This document shows positions 1 through 6,833 of a stretch of 6,833 bases of DNA, piece by piece; the first letter of the stretch is position 1, and the number at the start of each line of letters is the position of its first letter. Under the pieces are notes generated by a model. The model had not been told where the DNA came from and did not search any database. It worked only from the letters and a program-made list of their open reading frames with translations. The stretch covers positions 1 through 6,833 of the forward strand of contig JANYGE010000241.1 of assembly GCA_025362535.1 (NCBI GenBank), read 5' to 3'. A program made the translations under genes and the position numbers. The DNA comes from Hyphomicrobiales bacterium (GTDB lineage: Bacteria > Pseudomonadota > Alphaproteobacteria > Rhizobiales > Aestuariivirgaceae).

Positions 1-2465
1 CTCATTTCAGAAATAGAAGCATCAGTTTCTTCCAAACGCTTCACCAGAAGCCCAGTTTGTTCTTTGGCTTTAGCGCTGCGTGAATTCCATTGCTCTTGCT
101 CAGAAGCTATTGCCTTCAAGCGCTCAGCCCTGACCCGCGCCTCGCGTTCCAAGCCATCATGCTTGGCGCGGGCCTCAGCATAGGTGGCCCGCTCCCCATT
201 CAGCACATCACGCAAGCGCTGCAATTCTTGCGCACTGCCATCAGCGGCAGGCAAGGCGGCAAATTCATTTTGCGCAATCTCAAAAAGACTGCGTGCTTCG
301 CTGAGTCGCGCCGCACTGCTGCGGGCAGCTTCATCTAAGGCGCTGGTCTGTGCCGCAGTTTCGGCCATGCGCCGTTCATGCGCTTGTAAAGCTTGGCGCG
401 CCACATCTAAAGCCGATGTTGAAGCCCGCCATGCATCACGTTTTTCGCGTTCAGCCCGAACCCCAGTTTCCACCGCCACTTTGGCCGACTCATATTCAAG
501 CTTTGCCGCATCGGCAGCGAGAATGGCGGCTTTCATATCTTCTTCAATTAAAGACAGGCGATTGCGTTCTGCTAAGCGTTTTGCTGCGGCACTTGGTGCA
601 TCAGCAGCAGCTGTAAATCCATCCCAACGCCACACATCACCTTGCGTCGATACCAAGCGTTGTCCAGGCTTTAATTGTGATTGCAGGGCAGCGCCGACAG
701 CCTTTGAGACAACGCCGACATGCGAAAGGATACGTGCGAGAGATTGTGGTCCCTGCACAAACTGCGAGAGCGCTGCGGCATCGCCGGGAAGGGCAGCAAT
801 TGCTTCTAAAGGTGGAAGACCGCGCCAGAATACGGGCGCACCTTCATCGGCGGAGGCTTCAATATCTTCACCTAAAGCGGCAGCCAGTGCGCCCTCATAA
901 CCCGGCTGCACAGAAATTGAATCAACCAATGATGGCCAGAGATCGCCACCCCCGGCTTTCAGCAAATTCGTCAATGTACGGACTTCTGTTTGCAAGCGTT
1001 CAGCTTTGCGCCGTGCATCATCATAGGATTGGCGCTTGTCGCCTTCCACTTGCCGTGAAACGCGAAGCCCCACTTCTGAATGACCAGCCGCTTGTTCGGC
1101 AGCCGCGGCTACACCAACGGCCACCTCAACGGCGGAAATTAGAGTAGCACCATCCGCAGCCGAACCCACACGGGCCTGTAATGCCAAGCGGCGCTGTTCA
1201 ATGTCGGCGGCTTCACGATCAAGCTTGGTCAATCTATTTTGATGCTCAGCGATTGAACGCTCCATGGCGCTGCGCTGCGCCACCAATTCCGAGAGGCGAT
1301 TGTTTGCAGCATCCGCCGCTTCCTGCGCCTGTGCCAAGGAAGCCGCAGTTTCTTGCAATGCGGTGGCAGCTTCATTGCGCAGACCACTGTCATTGGTCAA
1401 AGCTTCATCCAGCGCAACGGCCTCAGCTTGCAGCTTGGCAATCACCCCATCCGTGTCTTGCACCAATTCTTCTTCACGTCGAAGATCATTGGCAGCTTGG
1501 GTGCGGCGTTGTTTCAGCTCGTTCAATCGGCTTTCAACGCGCTTTTCTTCTTCGTCAATGGCGGCGCGTTCCAACACCATGCGTTGCAAAACCGCAGCAC
1601 GGATGGTTTCCTGTTCGCGCAATGCTGGCAACGTCTCGCCCAACTCATCGCGGCCACGCAATTTTTCCGATGCATCGCGCGTATGTTCAGCCAGTACGCG
1701 CGTGGCTTCATCCAAAGCCGCATGATCTGCCTGCATGGCAGTGTTGGCATCGCGCCACGCCACAAATAATCCAGCCGCTTCAAGCTTGCGAATATCACCA
1801 GAAACCTGTTTATATTTGAGTGCCTGTCGCGCTTGCCGCTTTAAGCTGGCAAGCTGGCTTTCAAGCTGCGCCGTCACGTCATCAAGCCGCGCCAAATTGG
1901 CTTCAGCAGCTTTCAACTTTAACTCAGCTTCGTGGCGGCGGGTGTGCAGGCCGGTAATGCCGGCGGCTTCTTCCAAAATTAAACGCCGGGCTTGTGGCTT
2001 GGCATTGATGATTTCAGAAATCTGCCCTTGCCGCACCAGAGCTGGAGAGCGTGAACCCGTGGATACATCCGCAAATAACAGTTGCACATCGCGGGCCCGC
2101 ACTTCCGAACCATTCACCCGGTATTTAGAGCCTTGGTCACGCACAATCTGGCGCGAGATTTCGATAATTTCAGATTCATTATAGGCAGAAGGCGCAGTGC
2201 GATCTTCATTGCCCATGGTCACCATAACTTCAGCCAAGTTGCGGGCCGGGCGATCTTGTGTGCCAGCGAAGATCACATCTTCCATGCCAGCACCGCGCAT
2301 GGATTTATAAGAGTTCTCCCCCATCACCCAGCGCAGCGCTTCGAGCAAATTGGATTTGCCGCAGCCATTAGGCCCCACCACGCCAGTGAGGCCACGCTCA
2401 ATGATAAGTTCCGTGGGCTCAACGAAAGATTTAAAGCCAGTCAGTTTTAGCTTTGCAAAGCGCAT
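1..2465 (-). CDS. smc: Chromosome partition protein SMC (3' end of gene missing)
   Basis: ATPase of the condensin-like SMC-ScpAB complex, which loops and organises the nucleoid for segregation. The minus frame is open from the ATG at 2465 to the left edge, giving 821 residues; the family is usually about 1150, so roughly 330 are missing, including the C-terminal ATPase half with the ABC signature and Walker B. Visible parts: N-terminal head starting MRFAKLKLTGFKSF, Walker A GPNGCGKS at residues 31-38, Q-loop region VRQGQISEII near 140-150, then EEAAGITGLHTRR leading into the first long Ala/Glu/Arg-rich coiled coil (about 170-500), a hinge beginning near residue 508 (LVDSISVQPGYEGALAAALG) and ending about 625, and the start of the returning coil. 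No frameshift seen. It begins 24 bp after the dsbA-like stop, probably as the last gene of a dciA-dsbA-smc operon. Its Shine-Dalgarno is weak: GGGG about 11 nt upstream. Confidence 0.96.
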   Translation of the reverse strand, partial: MRFAKLKLTGFKSFVEPTELIIERGLTGVVGPNGCGKSNLLEALRWVMGENSYKSMRGAGMEDVIFAGTQDRPARNLAEVMVTMGNEDRTAPSAYNESEIIEISRQIVRDQGSKYRVNGSEVRARDVQLLFADVSTGSRSPALVRQGQISEIINAKPQARRLILEEAAGITGLHTRRHEAELKLKAAEANLARLDDVTAQLESQLASLKRQARQALKYKQVSGDIRKLEAAGLFVAWRDANTAMQADHAALDEATRVLAEHTRDASEKLRGRDELGETLPALREQETIRAAVLQRMVLERAAIDEEEKRVESRLNELKQRRTQAANDLRREEELVQDTDGVIAKLQAEAVALDEALTNDSGLRNEAATALQETAASLAQAQEAADAANNRLSELVAQRSAMERSIAEHQNRLTKLDREAADIEQRRLALQARVGSAADGATLISAVEVAVGVAAAAEQAAGHSEVGLRVSRQVEGDKRQSYDDARRKAERLQTEVRTLTNLLKAGGGDLWPSLVDSISVQPGYEGALAAALGEDIEASADEGAPVFWRGLPPLEAIAALPGDAAALSQFVQGPQSLARILSHVGVVSKAVGAALQSQLKPGQRLVSTQGDVWRWDGFTAAADAPSAAAKRLAERNRLSLIEEDMKAAILAADAAKLEYESAKVAVETGVRAEREKRDAWRASTSALDVARQALQAHERRMAETAAQTSALDEAARSSAARLSEARSLFEIAQNEFAALPAADGSAQELQRLRDVLNGERATYAEARAKHDGLEREARVRAERLKAIASEQEQWNSRSAKAKEQTGLLVKRLEETDASISEM

Positions 2466-2489
2466 CTTAAGTTTTGCCCCATCTTCAAA

Positions 2490-3119
2490 TTATAGCAGCG
2501 GATCTAGAAGAGCTTTCATCGCATCATAAGTGCGCTCGCCTTCATAAGACTTGCCATTTACGAAAAGCGTTGGAATGCCCGTAACGCCATATTTCTTGTC
2601 AGCCTTGTCGCGCACTTCCCAAATGGCTTTAGCCACTTTTTCATTTTTCAGGCAGGCGTCAAAATCCGCTTCGCTCATGCCAGTTTGCTTGGCAATATCC
2701 TTCAATTGATTGAGAGCATCAGGCACCCATTTTTCCTGGGTCTTGAAATAAATATCGATGAGCGGGAAATATTTTTCCTTTGGTGAGCAGCGCGCCACCA
2801 TAAAGGCAGCCATTGCTTGATCATTATGCGGAAATTCGCGGAAGATGAAACGCACTTTGCCGGTATCAATATAGTCAGTTTTCAGCTTGCCATAAACATC
2901 ATTGTAAAATGCCGCACAATGTGGGCAGCTGGCTGAAGCATATTCAACGATCGTCACTTTGGCTGTATCTTGGCCCTCAATCATGTCGCCTTCATCAGGG
3001 GGCGTGAGTAAATCGGTGAGATCAATGGTTTTGGCTTCCTCGGCCCAAGCAGGCGTCAAAGCAAAAAGACCGATAGCGGCCGCGCCAATCATAAGAGAAC
3101 GTCTTGAGGTGTTAATCAT
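2490..3119 (-). CDS. Periplasmic DsbA-family thiol-disulfide oxidoreductase
   Basis: Thioredoxin-fold protein of the DsbA (thioredoxin_4) type, 209 residues, predicted to form or reshuffle disulfides in exported proteins. The N-terminus is a signal peptide: a twin Arg (R6-R7), a hydrophobic stretch at about 9-22, and a likely signal peptidase I site after A26 (TPAWA). The active site is C65-P-H-C68, the dipeptide typical of oxidising DsbA proteins. The cis-proline loop is G181-I-P-T184, with the catalytic-face Pro183. An extra pair, C111 and C156, lies in the helical insertion and could form the second disulfide described for alphaproteobacterial DsbA proteins such as Wolbachia alpha-DsbA1. 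The ATG overlaps the dciA stop in ATGA, so translation is probably coupled. Which paralog this is, and whether it is a general oxidase or a client-specific enzyme, cannot be told from sequence, so no symbol is given. Confidence 0.92.
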   Translation of the reverse strand: MINTSRRSLMIGAAAIGLFALTPAWAEEAKTIDLTDLLTPPDEGDMIEGQDTAKVTIVEYASASCPHCAAFYNDVYGKLKTDYIDTGKVRFIFREFPHNDQAMAAFMVARCSPKEKYFPLIDIYFKTQEKWVPDALNQLKDIAKQTGMSEADFDACLKNEKVAKAIWEVRDKADKKYGVTGIPTLFVNGKSYEGERTYDAMKALLDPLL

Positions 3120-3652
3120 TGGTTTTTCCTAACTGAGTTTGAGGGAAGAGGCCAATCCCTATTTTCCCCTGTGGAGAACATTGGAGATTTGGGACCATTG
3201 GGAGCCGCATGGGCCGCAAGACGCGAAAGTGCGGCTTTCAACTCATCATCGGCAATATCGTCGATCTTTTCATGCCAGGCTTTGCTGGCTTGGGCAGATA
3301 TCGGGCGAGCAACTGGCTTTAGTGGCTCAACATGCAGCGAATCTTGTTTTATTTTCAAGGCACTAATAGCGCCATAACCGAGAAATTGATTAACCCGCTC
3401 AATAATGCGAGGGCCTTCATATTGCAGGTCTAGCCCGCGCCCAGCCGCAGCGCGAAGCACCAAAGTGCCGCCCATTTTGCGTTGCGTTTCGGATGCTGAA
3501 CGCGGCCAATTGATTTTGTCCGGCACGGAGTAAGCAGCAAGCTGCTCACCCACAATAATGCTCCATTGCGAGATCAACTGTTCGCTGGCAAAGCCATGGC
3601 GCACAAAGGCGGCCTTGGTGAGAGAGCGAAAATATCTGTCTAGAGTTTCCAT
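3116..3652 (-). CDS. dciA: DUF721 protein, DciA-type replicative helicase loader
   Basis: Member of the DUF721 family. DciA is the widespread bacterial factor that helps load the replicative helicase DnaB, standing in where DnaC/DnaI are absent. The product is 178 residues from the ATG at 3652. The conserved N-terminal block is visible: W30 in SQWSIIVGEQLAAYSVPDKI (about residues 28-47), followed by WPR, a beta-rich core (GGTLVLRAAAGRGLDLQY, then IIERVNQFLGYGAISALKI) to about residue 105, and a polar, probably flexible C-terminal tail. The frame can be extended 16 residues to a TTG at 3700, but that is not an ATG, would overlap the start of mutY, and precedes the first family-like residues, so 3652 is preferred. 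No good Shine-Dalgarno is seen before either start. First gene of a leftward operon, sharing ATGA with the dsbA-like gene. Family assignment is firm; the helicase-loading role is inferred from the family. Confidence 0.88.
   Translation of the reverse strand: METLDRYFRSLTKAAFVRHGFASEQLISQWSIIVGEQLAAYSVPDKINWPRSASETQRKMGGTLVLRAAAGRGLDLQYEGPRIIERVNQFLGYGAISALKIKQDSLHVEPLKPVARPISAQASKAWHEKIDDIADDELKAALSRLAAHAAPNGPKSPMFSTGENRDWPLPSNSVRKNQ
3127..3130 (-). promoter_or_regulatory. Ribosome binding site of the dsbA-like gene
   Basis: AGGA on the minus strand, 7 nt before the ATG at 3119. It lies inside the last codons of dciA, so the dsbA-like gene can be initiated independently as well as by coupling through the ATGA overlap. 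Confidence 0.6.
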
Positions 3653-3679
3653 GCAAACCGTATTTAAAGAGTTATTTGA

Positions 3680-5823
<2,144 letters not shown>

Positions 5824-5829
5824 TTATAG

Positions 5830-5834
5830 TCCCC
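5830..5834 (-). promoter_or_regulatory. Ribosome binding site of ccrM
   Basis: GGGGA on the minus strand, 6 nt before the ATG at 5823. It supports that start over any later one. Confidence 0.6.
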
Positions 5835-5864
5835 AAACGCTTACGCAAACACACTGTCGGGAGG

Positions 5865-5893
5865 GTTATGAATCTTCTCGGACTCGCCGTGAA
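5865..5893 (-). promoter_or_regulatory. Candidate sigma70-like ccrM promoter carrying GANTC sites
   Basis: Reading leftward, TTCACG (5893-5888) and CATAAC (5870-5865) are separated by 17 nt. Each matches the sigma70 consensus at about four of six positions, and transcription would start near 5858, giving a leader of about 35 nt. The match is weak, as expected of a promoter needing an activator. GANTC sites overlap the -35, sit in the spacer and abut the -10. This is the position where GcrA, which binds methylated GANTC together with sigma70, acts in Caulobacter. The promoter is an inference. Confidence 0.4.
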
Positions 5894-5895
5894 TC
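5870..5895. promoter_or_regulatory. Cluster of three GANTC methylation sites upstream of ccrM
   Basis: On the plus strand GAATC lies at 5870-5874, GACTC at 5881-5885 and GAATC at 5891-5895, spaced about one helical turn apart. A fourth site, GATTC at 5810-5814, lies just inside the ccrM coding sequence. GANTC is otherwise sparse, with about a dozen other sites found by eye in 6.8 kb, usually hundreds of bases apart. These are targets of the enzyme encoded next door, and their placement suggests methylation-dependent control of ccrM. Confidence 0.7.
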
Positions 5896-5901
5896 GAATT
5901 C

Positions 5902-5917
5902 GTTAAGAATGGTTAAC
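5902..5917 (-). promoter_or_regulatory. CtrA-like binding site upstream of ccrM
   Basis: On the minus strand the sequence is GTTAACCATTCTTAAC, that is TTAA-N6-TTAAC, and it contains the CtrA half-site TTAACCAT. The classic CtrA box is TTAA-N7-TTAA, so the spacing is one short. It lies upstream of the GANTC cluster and overlaps the stop codon of rnhB (5913-5915). CtrA is the known activator of ccrM in Caulobacter. The site is seen in the sequence; occupancy is inferred. Confidence 0.5.
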
Positions 5918-6524
5918 GCGCGAGCAAATTAGAAATTGGTTTGAAGCTTTTGCGATGTTCTGCACACGGACCGAGTCGCCGCAATGCAGCGGCATGAACC
6001 GCTGTGCCGTAGCCTTTATGCTTGGCAAAACCATAATCCGGATATTGCTTTTCCAGCTCCACCATAATCCGGTCTCGCGTCACTTTTGCGATGATTGACG
6101 CGGCAGCAATTGATAGCGAAAGCGCATCGCCCTTGATGATGGTTTGCACAGCACAGGGCAGAGGTGGTGCGCGATTGCCATCAACCAAAGCCAATGTCGG
6201 GAGTGGGTTTAAATTTTGTACAGCGCGTTTCATGGCAAGATACGTCGCTTGCAAAATATTGATCGCGTCAATCTCAGCCGCACTGACAATGCCAATACCG
6301 ACATGGGCGGATTTTAAAATTGGATCAAACAGAGCTTCGCGTTTTTCAGGAGTAAGCTTTTTGGAATCATTCAGGCCTTGTGGAGTATCATGCTGATCAA
6401 GAATAACCGCTGAAGCCACAACAGGCCCAGCCCATGGCCCACGGCCAGCCTCATCAATGCCGCAGATAAGGCTGTGGCCGAGTTGGAGGGCGAGCGTTTC
6501 ATAAGTAAAATCTGGCTTTTGCAA
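5913..6524 (-). CDS. rnhB: Ribonuclease HII
   Basis: Endonuclease that cuts the RNA strand of RNA-DNA hybrids and nicks at single ribonucleotides left in DNA, starting their repair. 203 residues, normal for the family. The four acidic catalytic residues are present: D24 and E25 in CGIDEAGRGPWAGPV, D115 in LVDGN, and D133 in KGDALSLSIAAASIIAKVTR. NDSKKL (52-57) and YGFAKHKGYGT towards the C-terminus are also typical. The start is a TTG at 6524: no ATG or GTG lies between the in-frame stop at 6540-6542 and the DEAG motif, and AGGGG sits 6 nt upstream. The stop codon lies inside the CtrA-like box of ccrM, 89 bp from the ccrM start. Its upstream side is occupied by a palindromic repeat. It could be cotranscribed with the radical SAM gene upstream. 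Confidence 0.96.
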   Translation of the reverse strand: MQKPDFTYETLALQLGHSLICGIDEAGRGPWAGPVVASAVILDQHDTPQGLNDSKKLTPEKREALFDPILKSAHVGIGIVSAAEIDAINILQATYLAMKRAVQNLNPLPTLALVDGNRAPPLPCAVQTIIKGDALSLSIAAASIIAKVTRDRIMVELEKQYPDYGFAKHKGYGTAVHAAALRRLGPCAEHRKSFKPISNLLAR

Positions 6525-6530
6525 ACTGGT

Positions 6531-6535
6531 CCCCT
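6531..6535 (-). promoter_or_regulatory. Ribosome binding site supporting the TTG start of rnhB
   Basis: AGGGG on the minus strand, 6 nt before TTG at 6524, the same spacing as seen for ccrM. Since no ATG or GTG is available, this decides the start. Confidence 0.55.
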
Positions 6536-6541
6536 GTGACT

Positions 6542-6648
6542 AGGGACCTCATCCGCCCTTCGGGCACCTTCTCCAAAGGAGAAGGGCGATGTTTGACCTC
6601 ACCCTTCTCCTTTGGAGAAGGTGGCGCAACGCGCCGGATGAGGTCCCT
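6542..6648. repeat. Compound intergenic palindrome, RIME-like, 107 bp
   Basis: Outer arms of 14 bp match perfectly (6542-6555 with 6635-6648, AGGGACCTCATCCG). Inner arms of 22 bp also match perfectly (6565-6586 with 6602-6623), around a 15-nt loop (6587-6601). Each inner arm is itself a hairpin (CCTTCTCC-AAA-GGAGAAGG at 6567-6585 and its TTT-loop mirror at 6603-6621). Between outer and inner arms sit two smaller hairpins: GCCC-TTC-GGGC (6555-6565) and GGCGC-AAC-GCGCC (6623-6635). It can fold as one long stem or as four small hairpins. CCTCATCCG and CCTTCTCC blocks of this kind are familiar from dispersed intergenic repeats of rhizobia (RIME family, about 108 bp as I recall) and relatives. No protein is encoded. 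The family name is from memory and needs a genome-wide search. Confidence 0.85.
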
Positions 6649-6667
6649 TCACGCAGGTAGCACCAAC

Positions 6668-6833
6668 CTACAACAATGCCAACTGCTCGCCAGCAACAGG
6701 GGGCCGCTTAAATAACTCCGTCGTTAGCTTGGCGCGTTTCGCATTCAATCCTAATCTCTGGGCTGCCAATTGAAACCTGCGCCCAATCGTCCATGCGTAG
6801 GGTCCGGAACCAGCCATGCGCGTTCCAAAATTG
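6668..6833 (-). CDS. C-terminal end of a radical SAM protein (PA0069-like)
   Basis: The minus frame is open from the right edge to the TAG at 6668-6670, giving 54 residues after one leftover base. It includes FGTRMAGSGPYAWTIGRRF, then LAAQRLGLN, LTTELFKRP and a closing EQLALL. These resemble the C-terminus of the PA0069-type radical SAM family, which ends in a glycine-rich FG-RM-G-GPYA segment, a basic helix and a QL-LF-like tail. The iron-sulfur CxxxCxxC motif would lie in the missing N-terminal part, so the catalytic domain cannot be seen here. The family's substrate is unknown to me. It reads in the same direction as rnhB and stops 19 bp before the palindrome. Identification rests on a short tail only. 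Confidence 0.7.
   Translation of the reverse strand, partial: NFGTRMAGSGPYAWTIGRRFQLAAQRLGLNAKRAKLTTELFKRPPVAGEQLALL

Noticed and set aside
184..2184. Several long open frames on the plus strand, up to about 240 codons
   Set aside because: They lie opposite smc, whose minus frame is continuous and carries Walker A, Q-loop and hinge motifs. Their products are low-complexity Ser/Ala/Arg or His/Pro/Gln-rich and resemble no family; they are mirror images of a coiled-coil gene.
6091..6396. Plus-strand frame of 101 codons opposite rnhB
   Set aside because: Antisense to intact RNase HII with all four catalytic acids; no family resemblance.
6567..6621. The two CCTTCTCC/GGAGAAGG hairpins as rho-independent terminators
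   Set aside because: Neither hairpin is followed by a run of T on either strand, so intrinsic termination is not supported, though some transcript end or processing there remains possible.
6542..6648. Repeat arms as a small CRISPR array or insertion sequence
   Set aside because: The arms are inverted rather than direct, there are no regular spacers, no transposase is encoded, and no cas genes are nearby.

Overview
The window looks like a chromosomal housekeeping segment from an alphaproteobacterium, most likely Hyphomicrobiales (rhizobial order) or a close relative. The grounds are a CcrM-type GANTC methyltransferase, an alphaproteobacterial-style SMC, a DsbA with a second cysteine pair, and a compound intergenic palindrome like those scattered through rhizobial genomes. 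Base composition is moderate by eye (about 50-55% GC), lower than in many rhizobia. I cannot name a genus.

Layout, left to right. Minus strand: smc (1-2465, C-terminal part lost off the left edge), a periplasmic thiol-disulfide oxidoreductase of the DsbA family (2490-3119), and dciA/DUF721 (3116-3652). These three read as one leftward operon dciA-dsbA-smc, with a 4-nt ATGA overlap between the first two and a 24-bp gap before smc. Plus strand: mutY (3680-4720), diverging from dciA across only 27 bp. Minus strand again: ccrM (4717-5823), convergent with mutY and overlapping it by 4 nt, then rnhB (5913-6524, TTG start). Next comes a 107-bp compound palindrome (6542-6648), and finally the last 54 codons of a radical SAM gene (6668-6833) whose start lies off the right edge.

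Most of the genes concern genome maintenance: chromosome organisation (SMC), helicase loading (DciA), repair of A opposite 8-oxoguanine (MutY), cell-cycle DNA methylation (CcrM) and RNA removal from DNA (RNase HII). The DsbA-like protein is the functional outlier.

The most informative non-coding stretch is the 89-bp gap upstream of ccrM. It holds three GANTC sites, CcrM's own target, within 26 bp, and a CtrA-like TTAA-N6-TTAAC box that runs into the rnhB stop codon. A weak sigma70-like promoter can be drawn through the GANTC sites. This points to ccrM autoregulation and cell-cycle control of the kind known from Caulobacter. I found no defence system, prophage, CRISPR array, RNA gene or clearly new system. 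The points worth following up are the ccrM control region, the palindrome beside rnhB, and some tight gene junctions.
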